From contig CM074862.1 of the NCBI GenBank assembly GCA_037501455.1, positions 83,816,001 to 83,880,000 of the forward strand: 64,000 nucleotides of DNA. The letters are read 5' to 3'. The DNA is from Lantana camara (lineage: Eukaryota > Streptophyta > Magnoliopsida > Lamiales > Verbenaceae). The notes beneath the pieces are model-generated. The model searched no databases. It saw nothing but the letters and a program-made list of their open reading frames with translations, and had not been told where the DNA came from. Numbering within the stretch: position 1 is the stretch's first letter; every line of letters begins with the position of its first letter. Of this stretch, positions 48,339 to 60,653 are shown piece by piece. The translations under genes and the position numbers were made by a program.

Positions 48339-50230
48339 TGTTAGGAGTAGTGCCCTAAAAGCCGATGTTGTAATCCGCTTAGTACTTTTCCTTTGTAAAT
48401 CATAGACAATGTTTGAATAATATACGAACTGATTTTGATCATAAGGCAATACTTCTTTATATGCTCTTGTTTGATTGTGTGTTCACTTTAACTGTGCATG
48501 TGAGAACTCCCCTAATCTAATTAACTTATAGGACTCAACCATTTAGGTGAAATGGTTTATAAAACGAGCCCTAACTCACATAAGTTAAGATTAGAAACTA
48601 CTCCAAGTCAATGAGTCCAAAAGACAGTGGGAGTGTCAAATTGACTCGATTGAGACTTGCTCGTGTGATCACGCCCTTAAGAAGGATCGCCTTGTTTCAT
48701 AGGGTGTAAAGTGTATAGTTGATACATGAGGGTGGTCGCTTACATGAACAAGTACACTGAGGTGTCTCGCGTGAGAAGATTCCTAAATGGGAAAGGAAGA
48801 TTCTATTTTTGGAAATAGAAACTTGTAGATTAGGAAACATCTCGCAAGTCATTGATGTGATTCAGTAGTCCTTAGACGTTAGATTCCATCGATGCTTTAT
48901 GTGAGCTAACTCTGTAGTCTTAGAGATAGGCCTAAAAGGGTGTCGTTCGAGACAACTGAATTACAGTTTATTTTGGGACTGTACAAGTGGCACATGAAAG
49001 CATATGAATCGATAAAGGACCTACACTTGCTTTAGCAAGAAGATCTCTTATTGTGTAAGACATTCATATACCATCTCGGAGTCCTTGGCCAAGGCAGTGG
49101 ATCGATATCAAGAAAAGGATTTCTTGGATCGTGATTAAATGGATATGAAATGCACTTAACAATAAGACTAAGATTATTAGGGTTCTAATTATTCCCTTTC
49201 CCTAGATCTTAGTTGAGACATAGGTTGTAGGAGGACCTTATTTCACATACAAAGGTTCTTCGAATTTATATATTCATATTCAGGTATGGGCTGCACACCT
49301 GTTGCTAGACTATGGTAGTGTAATCTGTGGACTTATTAATTAATTAGGAATTGATTAATTGGGGTCACTGCTAATTGAATAAAGAACCAAGAGGGTCACA
49401 CACAAATACCCGGTCACGAGGGTTAAGGCTTGAATCGATTAAAGAAGTTGATCGAACCAATTAAGAATTGGAGGTGGGGACCACACGTATGAAACACGTA
49501 CGTGACACGTGTCTAGACGTGACACGTGTCTCGTGTTTGGTGATTTATTATATAATTAATATTGATTAATTATTTAATGGACTTTAATTTAATTATGAAT
49601 TATTATAAAGTCCAAGTTTGAAATTAAGTGATTATTAAATAATTAATTGTGAATTAATTAATTATTGACATTAATTATTTATTGTGAATAAATAAAAATA
49701 TCCCATAAAATATGTAAAGGAGTTAGATAGAATTGCTTGGAGGGCAAGTTGATCAAAAGGCCTTTTGGTCAAACTAGAAAACCTTAACAAGTAATTAGAA
49801 GTCTTGGAGGATAAGAAATTCTTGTCCAACAAGGCATAGGGGTTCGAACCACCTAGCCTTATTTAAGAGAGGGGTTCGAACCCCATGGGAGTTTGATAGC
49901 AAATCTCCTAAATCACTATGCAATCCCTTAGAGCCCAAACACTGAATATAGTACTAGCATCCTCCCTATTCAGATCGTGACCGAGGTTGGTGTGGATTAT
50001 TGCTCTAGAGGATTGCGATTTTGCAGTCTTGAAGATTTGAAGATTCGAAGAAGTTCGAGAGAGTTGCCACTTGAAGCGCGTTTGAGGAAGGCTCAAAACG
50101 TGTCAAGAAAGCGTCAAGTTAAGTGAGTTTCTTGAAATCTTACGAATCAGGAATAGGAATTGTAAGATTCGATCTTGCTTATTGGGAAAATTTTTAAATT
50201 CCGCTACATTACTGTTTCGTTTTCCCAACA
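48339..50230 (+). mobile_element. Solo copia LTR, plus orientation
   Basis: 1892 bp, TGTTAGGAGTAGTGCCC...GTTTTCCCAACA. It is the reverse complement of the LTR family at 442, 11146, 22537 and 59906. TSD CTTAT (48334-48338) and CTCAT (50231-50235), one mismatch. In this sense orientation a conserved U3 block of about 1.1 kb comes first, then ACACGTGTC boxes (49505-49530), TATTTAAG (about 49860-49867) between two GGTTCGAACC motifs (49839-49850 and 49871-49884), and then R/U5. No internal region. Confidence 0.88.
49505..49530 (+). promoter_or_regulatory. Paired ACACGTGTC boxes in copia LTR U3
   Basis: ACACGTGTC at 49505-49513 and 49522-49530, about 330 bp before the TATA-like element, with further ACGTA/ACACGTA half-sites at 49483-49502. 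Matches G-box/ABRE consensus. Confidence 0.55.
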
Positions 50231-50618
50231 CTCATTATCTATGAATTTGTTTCTGGTACATAATTGACATTTATCTTTATATGGTTCTGCACTCTACTGG
50301 AACTTACACTATGACAAGGATGCAAGATCTGTATTCTGGTTATTCCACTGGTATATTGAGCATATATGTTGTTGGTATTTACATCTTAATTGATATGTTC
50401 CGGCATAATTCTAGTACTTATATTTTGAATCACTTATCCATGTTGTACATCGTATGTATACTGCAAAATCTAATTATCTATTATATTTGATAATCTGATA
50501 CTACCACAAAGTTGATTTCCAACAATTTGCATATCTCAGTATTAAGGTGAGGGTGCTTACGACTTAAATTCGTTGGGTTCTTTAAACGTCTTTAGATTAC
50601 ATCCAATCAAGTGGCAAA

Positions 50619-50870
50619 TTGATGGTGTTCTTGTGGTACAAAGTGTCAGATGCCAGTCGGATAGGCCTGCAATTCCACCTTAAATACATTTCAATTGACA
50701 TAGCTATAGATAATGGTTTTAAGGACATTGCGGATAAGTCGATCATTTGCTTTGACAAGTACGATATTAGCTTCGAAGCCCGAGGAGCTGGGCGCCCTCC
50801 AATGGAGCCGGTGGATGATATGTCGGATAATATGGAAGATTGGTATGGCATTAATGGCCCTCTGTTATAG
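50619..50870 (+). CDS. Unrecognised short open frame, possibly a gene fragment
   Basis: Translates to 83 residues with a protein-like composition: ...RIGLQFHLKYISIDIAIDNG..., then KDIADKSIICFDKYDISFEA and RPPMEPVDDMSDNMEDWYGI near the end. I do not recognise the family. The base composition (GC-richer than neighbours) and the even amino-acid mix set it apart from most random frames here. It has no visible promoter or upstream exon and may be a relic. It lies just outside the nested MULE block. Confidence 0.22.
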   Translation: MMVFLWYKVSDASRIGLQFHLKYISIDIAIDNGFKDIADKSIICFDKYDISFEARGAGRPPMEPVDDMSDNMEDWYGINGPLL

Positions 50871-51867
50871 TGCTATTTACCTTGTTGGGCTTTTCTTCTT
50901 TTATTTTTTACTTGATCGTTGGATCATGGTTGTATGATTATACACTCATTCATATACGAAAAAGGGCATCGGTAAATTAGCCACGGTTACAAGGACCGGT
51001 TTCAATTAAAAAAAAAGTGGCAAATAATATTATTTAGGGATAAATATTTTGAACATTCTGTATTATCGCAATTTTTGGAGTTCTCATCCTAAACTATAAC
51101 GGCATGAGGTATGATGGAATGGGGTGAGAATGGAATGGTCATTCTTGCGTCCATTCCCAAACCTTTGACTGGTATAAAATATGATTAGGAATGTTCATTC
51201 CCACGGTAATACTCATTCCTATAAACATGGTATTAATCATTCCCAATGTTCAAATTTTATTTATTTTTTATATTATCGTCACATATTTGTTACATATTTT
51301 ATTTTATTACTTTTATAAATAAAAATTAAATACCAATAATTACGTTAAAAATTTAATTAATTATATAAGATATACGTAAATGTAAATTTACTACATATTA
51401 TATAATCAAAGTACATGCTCATATTTATAAAGTTTTATACATTCAAATATAAAAATATTTTATCAGAATGAATTTTGATATTTATATTAAATTTATTTTT
51501 AAATATCAAGCATTATATTAAGGGGAAGTTATTTAAAAGGACCAAATTTCCTCAAAAGTTATCCTAACCCCCCTAATTTGGAAATTCTTCATTTGTGATC
51601 ACCAATAGAACACATATTTTTTGTAAATCCCCCAAACACCTTAAAAGACTACTTTGCCCTCAAGTTTTACTCTGATACACACAGGATTTATTCATCAGCT
51701 TGCAACTAAACTCCCTCTGCTTCTTCCCGCGATTCTGAGTCCACCGCCGCCCCCGTCGTAGCCATAAGCCTATTATCATAGCACCCCCAATTGTTGGTAT
51801 TGGTATTTTGATTTGATAATCGAAGCGGACACCACTTGTTTGATACGAAATCGAGAAAACCCAATCT

Positions 51868-54194
51868 ATGAAGATGGATTCCGGCAGCTTGGTGACTTGT
51901 TTGATTTGGTGTAGTGTATTTTTTGAAGGCGAAGATCATGTCTTTCAACTTCGGGAGAGTGATACGCTTGCAAAAGTGTTTTCGGAGATTGAGACCCTTT
52001 GGCCTGCGTTCGATTGTGATGCATATGTGGTGCAGTACAAGGCTGCCCATATGGAAGATGAATCATGGATTACTTTGAAGAAAGATCAAGATGTTGAGAG
52101 TATGGTGGCAGTGCATGGTCTAGCAAAATAACACATTGCAAAATTGAGAGCAATTCAGCCCCCTTCAAGTTCATCTCAGAGAAGGTAGTCCCTATATTTT
52201 AATTTGCTCTGTTATATGGCTGATTTGTGATTGTGATGCATATGTGATGCGTTATTCGTTTAACTTGTGTCTTATTTGAAAAGGGATGACCAGGGAATGA
52301 CCTCGACAAGTTAAGCCCTAGTCGTTCATAATTCAAACAACAATGAATCCTGGAGTCGTTGCATCCGTCGCGTTGGACAGGCCTTTAAGGATTCTAATGA
52401 CTGTAGGGTTCATTTAAAAAATTATCACATTGTAGTGACATTGCAGTGAATCGAAAGTTTAAATATATGAAGAATGATACTGATAAGATTATAGCTACTT
52501 GCCCGGATGAGAACTGCAACTGGAGGTTTTATGCCTCTTATTGTAGGAGAGACGGTGAGTTTGCTATAAGAAAGTTAAATGTTGACCATGTTTGTGGTTT
52601 GGAAACTGTTACGAATAAAAGGTCACACCCCAATGCCGATTCAAATTGGGTTGCGGGTGTAATGAAGGCCCATATCATGGCAAATCCTAAATACAAACCG
52701 AAAGATATAGTTTCTTATATCCGGAACGAGCACAATGTGGAAATTCCATACCATACTGCTTGGCTGGGCAAGGAGATAGCACTATATGAAATCCATGGTT
52801 CTGATGTTGGGTCTTATAACCGACTCCATTGGTATGTGGATGCTGTGAGACGATCGAATCCCGGCAGCATTTGTGATTTGGAGACAAAACAACCGGATAA
52901 CAGGTTTAACCGCTTGTTTATGGCATTGAATGCTTGTTTGGTAGGATTTCTTAGAGGTTGTAGGAAAATAGTTTTCCTTGACGCCACTCATATCAAGAGC
53001 AAATTCAAAGGTCATTTGCTTTGTGCGACAGCGAAGGATGGGAACAATCAATTATTTACAATAGCATACGCTATCGTTGACTCAGAGAATGATGAGAATT
53101 GGGAATGGTTTTACCAAAACTTGAGACATGCTCTTGAAAGTCAGCCTGTGCTTTGTGATTTTATATAGTACACATTCTTCTCCGACAGGCACCTGGGTCT
53201 TGTTACGCATTTGCCAAGGGTATTTCCAGGCTCCCAACATGCATTCTGCCTCAGACATTTGGTGGATAACTTCAGAACTCAGGTATTTGTTTACTGATTA
53301 CTGTGATGAGTTGATATGTATGCTCATTTTCTTGATAATAAAGTGGTTGTTGGTTGTCATTATCGCAAGTCCTTAGGAAGCATTATCCCAAACTGAAAAA
53401 AAAAACATTGGACCAATGTATTCAATGCAGCAGCATATGCTCCTACCAGGGCTGAGTACTCCCTGCACATCAACAAAATCCTTACAGCAATGCCATTGGC
53501 CGCAGATTTCTTAAATAACTCCGCTCCTGAAAACTGGGCTAATTCATTATTTACTGGTAATCGATTTGGTATCATCAACAACAACATTGTAGAGTGTTGG
53601 AACAGTTGGGTGAAGGATGCGAGATCCCTCCCAATTGTTGCTTTGATTGACCGGATTAGGCAGCAGATAATGACCATGATGTGCAATAGAAGGGAGCAAA
53701 GTCATGAATGCCAAACGCACCATTGTATGGATATAGAGGTGATGGTCAAGGCTGAATTTGAAGTAGGGAGGAGCTTGGATGTTGTGCGAGCCAACTCAGT
53801 GACATTTAAGGTGAATGAAGGGGAATTCCGACACACAGTAGTCCTTGGAAAGCGGGAATTTTCTTGTAATTACTGGCAGATCTTGAAGCTTCCCTACAAA
53901 CATGTTTGTGCATGCATTGACAAGAAAGAGTGGCCGGTATACGATTTTTGTTATGATGCTTATTCAGTTGAAACGTATAAAAAAGCATATGAGAACATTA
54001 TTTTCCCTGTACCAAATGCTGATATGGTCTCAAATGTCGAGGTTCAGATCATCCCTCCCGATGTGAGGCCTCAGCCTGGTCGACTAAAGAGGAATAGGTT
54101 CCCATCGCAGGTCGTCAAAGTTGTTACAGTATGCTCATCATGTAAAAGGCCTGGGCATAACAAGAGAACATGCAGGGACCCTGTGTTAAATTGA
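51868..54194 (+). pseudogene. MULE transposase with N-terminal PB1-like exon, lightly damaged
   Basis: Excises and inserts the element. The first exon (51868-52131) encodes a PB1-like module (HVFQLRESDTLAKVFSEIET, then EDESWITLKKDQDVESMVAV). After an interrupted stretch (TAA at 52129, intron-like 52187-52283) the MuDR DNA-binding region starts at 52446 (NRKFKYMKND, then CPDENCNWRFYAS). The DDE core follows: Asp179 in IVFLDATHIK, second Asp in [11 protein letters not shown] (53197) and Glu in YAPTRAEYSLHI (about 53450). A SWIM-like segment (FSCNYWQILKLPYKHVCACI) has two of its usual Cys replaced, and a CX2CX4HX4C knuckle CSSCKRPGHNKRTC ends the protein. Damage: in-frame TAG at 53166, a one-base expansion of an A10 run at 53396-53405, and a probable intron 53283-53370. 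The damage is mild, so this is a recent copy. Confidence 0.88.
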
Positions 54195-54439
54195 CTGTTT
54201 GTATGCTGTTAGGTATGTTGTTCAATTCGGGATCCTAATCACGTTTATATGATTTGTTTTCGCACAGAAACTGAAGATTGGCCGAGATTTCAGTGGATGC
54301 TTGCCATTTTGGCTTGATAATGGAGATGGCAGGATGATCTGTCTTTAGAAGAGGTCTATTTTGTGTTTGTATTTTTTGTTGTATGGTGAATGAATTTTTT
54401 TTAAACTTTTTTTCACTTGTCTTTGTATTTTTTATTGTA

Positions 54440-56650
54440 TGGTGAAGTGAAACTGTACTAATGCATAATTGGATGGGTGAAACTATAAAAATGCGTACTT
54501 GGAGGGTGAAGTGTCCAGTGAAGCTGTACTAATGCGTAATTGGATTCGTGAAGTGTCCAGTGAAACTATAATAATGCGTAATTGGATGGCTGAAGTGTCC
54601 AGTGAAACTGTAATAATGCGTAATTGAAAGGGGACTTTGTCCAGTGAAACTGTACTAATGCGTAATTGGATGGGTGAATACTAATGCGTAATTAGATGGG
54701 TGAAGTGTCCAGTGAAACTGTACTACTACGTAATTAGAAGGGTGAAGTGTCCAGTGAAACTGTACTAATGCGTAATTGGATGGGTGAAGTTTCCAGTGAA
54801 GCTGTACTAATGCGTAATTGGATGGATGAAGTGTCCAGTGAAACTGTAATAATGCGTAATTGGATGGGTGAAGTGTCCTGAAACTGTAATAATGCGTAAT
54901 TGGATGGGTGAAGTGTCCAGTGAAACTGTAATAATGCGTAATTGATAGTAGACTTTGTCAAGTGAAACTGTAATAATGCGTAATTGGATGGGTGAAGTGT
55001 CCAGTGAAACTGTACTAATGCATAATTGGAAGGGTGAAGTGTCCAGTGAAACTGTACTAATGCGTAATTGGATGGGTGAAGTATCCAGTGAAGCTGTACT
55101 AATGCGTAATTGAAAGGGTGAAGTGTCCAGTGAAACTGTAATAATGCGTAATTGGAAGGGTGAAGTGTCCCGTGAAGCTCTAATAATGCGTAATTGAAAG
55201 GGGACTTTGTCAAGTGAAACTGTAATAATGCGTAATTGGATGGGTGAAATGTCCAGTGAAGCTGTACTTAAGCGTAATTGGAAGGGTGAAGTTTCCAGTG
55301 AAGCTGTAATAATGTGTAATTGAAAGGGGACTTTGTCAAGTGAAGCTATAATAATGCGTAATTGGATGGGTGAAGTGTCCAGTGAAACTGTACTAATGCG
55401 TAATTGGAAGGGTGAAGTGTCCAGTGAAACTGTACTAATGCGTAATTGGATGGGTGAAGTGTCCAGTGAAGCTGTAATAATGCGTAATTGGATCTTGAAG
55501 TGTCCAATGAAACTGTAATAATGCGTAATTGGATCTTGGGTTTGTCCAGTGAAAGGAAAATAATGCAATCATGACGATTAATTGAATCATCTATACGTTA
55601 AGACGATTAATTGAATCATGATCACATCATTACAACATTGCAACATTTACAAGATCACATCAGTACAACAATATAGTTATGAACAAGATTCTGATTAAAA
55701 TATTGCAACATTAACAAGATTGATTGAATGATGATCACATCATTACAACAACATAGTTATGAACAAGATTGTCACTAAAACATTGCAACATTAACAACAT
55801 TATTAGTTTCATTGATTCTACATTATAACATTGTAACATGATTGCATTATTTTCCTTTCACTGGGCAAACCCAACTTTCAATTACGCATTATTACAGTTT
55901 TACTTGATAAAGTCGCCTTTCAATTACGCATTATTAAAGTTTCACTGGACACTTCACCCATCCAATTACGCATTATTACAGTTTTACTTGACAAAGTCGC
56001 CTTTCAATTACGCATTATTAAAGTTTCACTGGACACTTCACCCATCCAATTACGCATTATTACAGTTTTACTTGACAAAGTCGCCTTTCAATTACGCATT
56101 ATTAAAGTTTCACTGGACACTTCACCCATCCAATTACGCATTATTAGAGTTTCACTGGACACCACCTATCCAATTACGCATTATTACAGTTTCACTTGAC
56201 ACTTCACCCTTCCAATTACGTATTATTACAGTTTCACTGGACACTTCACCCTTCCAATTACGCATTATTACAGCTTCACTGGACACTTCACCCTTCCAAT
56301 TACGCATTATTACAGTTTCACTGGACACTTCACCCTTCTAATTACGCGTTATTAGAGTTTCACTGGACACTTCACCCATCCAATTACGTATTATTACAGT
56401 TTCACTGGACACTTCACCCTTTCAATTACGCATTATTACAGTTTCACTTGACAAAGTCCCCTTTCAATTACGTATTATTACACAGTTTCACTGGACACTT
56501 CACCCTCTCAATTACGCATTATTACAGTTTCACTGGACACTTCACCCTTTCAATTACGCATTATTACAGTTTCACTTGACAAAGTCCCCTTTCAATTACT
56601 CATTATTAGAGATCCACTGGACACTTCACCCATCCAATTACGCATTAGTA
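54440..56650. repeat. Inverted pair of 42-bp minisatellite arrays (giant hairpin)
   Basis: The left array (54440-55540) has 27 units of about 41-43 bp built on CTGTAATAATGCGTAATTGG and GGGTGAAGTGTCCAGTGAAA. The right array (55855-56650) has 19 units of the exact reverse complement. The innermost flanks also pair: GTCCAGTGAAAGGAAAATAA (55544) with TTATTTTCCTTTCACTGGGC (55847). A 263-bp loop (55574-55836) contains its own imperfect repeats ('atcacatcattacaac', 'tatgaacaagatt'). A common unit of 42 bp is a multiple of three, so several frames stay open (14-residue repeats such as QLRIITVSLDTSPI); these are not believed to be proteins. The array fills the space between the two convergent MULE genes. 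Confidence 0.93.
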
Positions 56651-56720
56651 TGCATTTTTTTTAACACTAGAATACGTAAAAGACTGCCAAAAATAAATAA
56701 CAATCCAGTTGAGATTTCAA

Positions 56721-59096
56721 TTATATAGATGAACCAGATTGTTTTTCTAGAAAGGCATTGGCTAACTTAAAGCGGTATTCAGCGATGTTGCATGTCTCAG
56801 CATATGTCCTGAACTCGTCAGTCTCTCGAACAAGCATCTCACCATACAGACACATTAATACGCCACAATCACTGCTCCCCTTATCCTGAATTCTCATTCG
56901 TCCCCGCCCCAATTCCCTCTCTTTGGAACCCTTGACAACATTGTTCTTAATCCACAACTTCCACAGGAAATCTGAGTATACTGCGACATCGGTGGCAGCT
57001 TCTTCTGTATGCATTGAGTTGTAGTGACTGAAACGTTTGTGCTCGGTCTCGTACACCAACATATGCCAATGAGAATTAGTCACTAGAGGGAAAATAACAT
57101 AATGACATGAGAATATAACTGTTGAAGACACCTCGTTCGGGGTCATGACATAGTCACCTTTCATCCGGTTCGTCATGAAGTCGTTGATTGCAGATGGGAC
57201 AATGTAAGGGACAGTCTTCTTCTTTGTCTTTCTTGTGACACTGTTCTTCAATTTCATCACAAACTCAACTGACATATGAGGGTTAAAAAAATGTACATCG
57301 TGGAATTTGGGCACAAGGTAACCAGGACTTGTTAGCAGGTCGTAATAGGACAAAATAACATTGTCATTGGTCTCCTTCCCCAAAATTAGATCTCGTAGAT
57401 CGTACACGAAGATAAAACTCGTCTTACTTGTATACACAACATCATGGCTGCAAAAGATTATAATGAAACAATCAACAAGATTCTGCCCACTAAACTCATT
57501 GAATTAAGTAAGAACACTTACTTTTGCGCCTCAGTGTAGCTCATAATCAAATTAAATGCCCTATTCCGTTGCTCCTCAGTGACGACCTCACAGCCTGGGG
57601 CCTCCTTAGGCCTACTGTCCGCTTGAGCTCCATCAAGCACAACCTAATACATAACTATCCAATGACAAATAAAGCACACATGCATAAACAAAAGACATTG
57701 TAATATTAAATCTTGTATGTAATATTTTCTCACATTTTCTTCCACACGCTCCCTCACATCGTTCTTCCTCTTCAATCTAACCTCAGCTCGTCCGGAATGA
57801 CAATCACCTTCCCCATCATCAATCAAATCAACTTGAATACCTACATCGACACATTCCGGTGCCTCTTCCACACAAACCATTTTAACTCCTTGATTAACAC
57901 ATTCAGGTGCCTCTTCCACACAAACGGTTTGAACTCCTTGATCGACACCTTGCTCTTTTTTTGCTACACAAACAACTTGAGCCCCTTCGTCAACAAAAAT
58001 TTCTTCCTCCGCGTAAGGGAACAATATGCGTATTTTTAAATCAACAGACTTTCTTGCAAAACATTTGAATAAAATATGGATATTGGTTTAAATTACTAAA
58101 GATTACGGACTTACATCTGACCGGTAAATACTTTCCAGTGCCTTCTTTGCATTCTCTTTCGTATTAGGCAGTGCACTCCCTTTCCATTCAAACAACCGAG
58201 GGAATGCTGCCAACCTTCTTGAGATGCCAAACTTCTGGACTCGTTCATGAAACCATGTCTGGCATAAACAATAACTTAAGTAGGTGTACATATAGGTATA
58301 AACGACACAATCTACAAAACCAAGCCAACGACTTACCAACAAACCCATAGTACATCCATCAAGAAAATCATGTTTATCCACAACATGCTTCCTAATACCT
58401 TGAATCAAAAACATATCAGCCTGTGCCCCACGCGTACTATCCAATCCTGGACAAATTATCAACATACCAAATAAGCGCAGCAAGCACACGTACACTACTA
58501 CGCGGGAACAACAAACAATTAAAAACGTATAAAATGTACATCCATACAAAATCTTCAATGCCATCGTCACCAGTCCTTTCGACGAATTCGTGCAATTTAC
58601 TCTCGATATTGGCTCGGGAGACATTGTTTCCCTTATTGCCAAAATGCTTGATCAAGGTATTGGATTTACTCTTGCCCACTACCACGACAGGATGACCGAA
58701 ATGCCGCATACCAATAACAATGCTGAATTCCTCCTCACAAAATAAAACTTCTTGGCTTCCAAATTTAAATGTATTTGTGTTGCAGTTGTAGTAATCCAGC
58801 AACAACCCAACTTTGTTAATGCCCCCCTTCTAAACAGGCGCTCCCAAAAAACAACCAAACGGCGATTTCTTAACTGCATCGAGTTGACCAGGAGACATTT
58901 GGTCACGAATTTTAGAGATAACCACACTGAATCTCTCCAACACGCACTGATGCAAAATCGAATACACCCGGTTCTTCGAAAGTGTGCCCTCATCAGGCTC
59001 ATGGATATCTACCTCTGATCTTTTTCTCTTTTCCCTGCTTGGTTCGGTCGGGAACGGAACAATCATCAATGGCGTCGTCGACATTGAGCGAACCAT
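56721..59096 (-). CDS. ULP1-like C48 cysteine protease gene of the MULE, several exons
   Basis: The 3' exon (57437-56721) encodes the protease domain. The catalytic residues are His123 in TNSHWHMLVYE, Asn140 in FSHYNSM where ULP1 usually has Asp, Gln185 in RIQDKGSSD and Cys191 in SSDCGVLMCLYGE. Upstream exons on the same strand: 59096-58830 (basic KREKRKRSEVD-like start, then RDQMSPGQLDAVKKSPFGCF, as in the plant DUF1985-type N-terminus of these proteins), 58805-58560 (MLLDYYNCNTNTFKF, then EEEFSIVIGMRHFGHP), about 58440-58103 and 58024-57740. The last contains an acidic repeat (VCVEEAPECV twice). Splice sites were placed only roughly. Family members cleave SUMO-like conjugates, and their role in transposition is unknown. 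No clear stop within the domains, so possibly intact. Confidence 0.8.
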
Positions 59097-59764
59097 CGAT
59101 CGAATAAAAATCGATTCAATGTTCCTTATTTAACAAAATCTTGAAACCCTTACTTGTTGAGTTAAAATCATCAATTACCAAGTACAAACTTGAATAGGAT
59201 GGAAAAAAGTTGAATTTTTGACCATTTATGGAAGAAAACTAACCTCGACAGGTTGGGTGCGACGTAACTTCCTCTCAGACCTTACCATTTCAAGCGACGA
59301 GCTAAACCCGAGTGTGCATCGTGGGTGCGTGGGGGCGTGGTTGGTAGCTTGTAGGGGTTTCTCCTCTAATCGTGGGTGTGTGGGCCGTTCAGTCCCCAAT
59401 AACTTCTTCTACACTTGTCGGCGGTGGTGTGCGGCGGTCTGCAGCGGCGGGCGGTGGCGGGAGATGGTGAAGAATGTCAAATTCCCGCCGATGGAGGAGG
59501 GATTTGGATGCTTGGTATGGATTGTGATTATTCAATTTTAGCAAGGATACTTTGGTAATTTTAGGAAATTTAGGGGGTTTTGAAAAAATATGTTGTGTAT
59601 TGGGGATGTAAAATATTTAGATTTCAAATTGGGGGGTTTAGGATAACATTGTTGCCTTATTAGGGATGGTTCAATAATTTGTTGTTATATTAAATACAAC
59701 AAATAATCAATATATAATTTATACGTAAATACAAAAATATTAGTATATTTTATAATGTATATTT

Positions 59765-59785
59765 TGTGTGTGTGTGTGTGTGTGT
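59765..59785. repeat. (TG)n microsatellite
   Basis: About 21 bp of TG repeat, followed at 59840-59870 by CATA-type repeats. Confidence 0.95.
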
Positions 59786-59905
59786 AAATTACAAACTTAC
59801 TTACTCATTCTCAAACCCCAACGCACGCGCATGCACACAAACATATACACATACATACATACATATATATATGAATAGTACAAAAAATAAATTTTATGTA
59901 CAACC

Positions 59906-60594
59906 TGTTGGAAAATACGAATCAGAAAGCAGCGGAATTTTAAAAAAATTTCCCAACAAAAGGATCTTGGACTCGCAATCGTGTATCCAAATTTGCAGAG
60001 TTAAGAAACTTACTTTCTTAATTGTCTTTCTTGAAGCGTTTCAAGCCACCCAAGAACGCTCTTCTCGCGGCTTGATCCCCTCTCCTTGGTAAAGCCCAAA
60101 TCTTCAAACTTCTAACTTGAAGCTCTCTAGAGATAGTCCACCAACATGACTACAATCTAACTAGTAAGGATGCTAGTTCTCTAGTTAGTGTTTAGGCTTA
60201 ACCTAGGGTTTAGTTTATCATGGAGAAAGGATGGTGTTCAACACATGAACCAAAAGAATTGCCAATTAGCTCCGAGCTCCCCTATTTATATGGAGGGGAG
60301 GACCGAAAATTTTAGTCCTTATGGGCTAGGGTTTTGGTCTCTCTCTCCTATTACTTGATCATCAAGTAATTTTGACTTTGACTTTGAATTCAAATTCAAA
60401 TCAACTTTCAAGAGAGCTAAAATATCCAAACTATTTTTGGATAATTTTATACTTTATTTATTTAAAATAAATAACTTATTTTATCTAATTAATTAATTCA
60501 TAATTAATTAACTAGATTATTTTCTCCAAAATTAGACTTTCCTTTTAATTCAAAATTAAACCAAAGTCTATTAAATAATAAACACATTTAATTA

Positions 60595-60653
<59 letters not shown>

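Larger units (their letters stand above)
51522..59684. mobile_element. Complete MULE with transposase and ULP1 protease (KI-MULE type)
   Basis: A perfect 9-bp TSD TTATATTAA lies at 51513-51521 and 59685-59693. The terminal inverted repeats are about 110-130 bp and diverged: the left has GTTATCCTAACCCCCC and 'aacacatattttttgtaaatcccc', and the right has the complements of GTTATCCTAAACCCCCC and 'acaacatattttttcaaaacccc'. It carries two convergent genes: a transposase (51868-54194, plus) and a C48 protease (59096-56721, minus). Between them is a large inverted minisatellite. Kaonashi/KI-MULEs are known to carry ULP1-like genes beside the transposase. Confidence 0.9.

Noticed and set aside
54734..56579. 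Long open frames (up to about 250 codons) of 14-residue repeats
   Set aside because: They are the translation of the 42-bp minisatellite, whose unit is divisible by three; frames are open on both strands and lack start context or neighbouring exons.
54440..56650. CRISPR-like repeat array
   Set aside because: Units are contiguous without unique spacers, in a plant genome, and the second half is inverted; it is a minisatellite.
59218..59541. 107-codon open frame near the right end of the MULE
   Set aside because: Lies in the promoter and terminal region upstream of the ULP1 gene on the opposite strand; composition looks non-coding.
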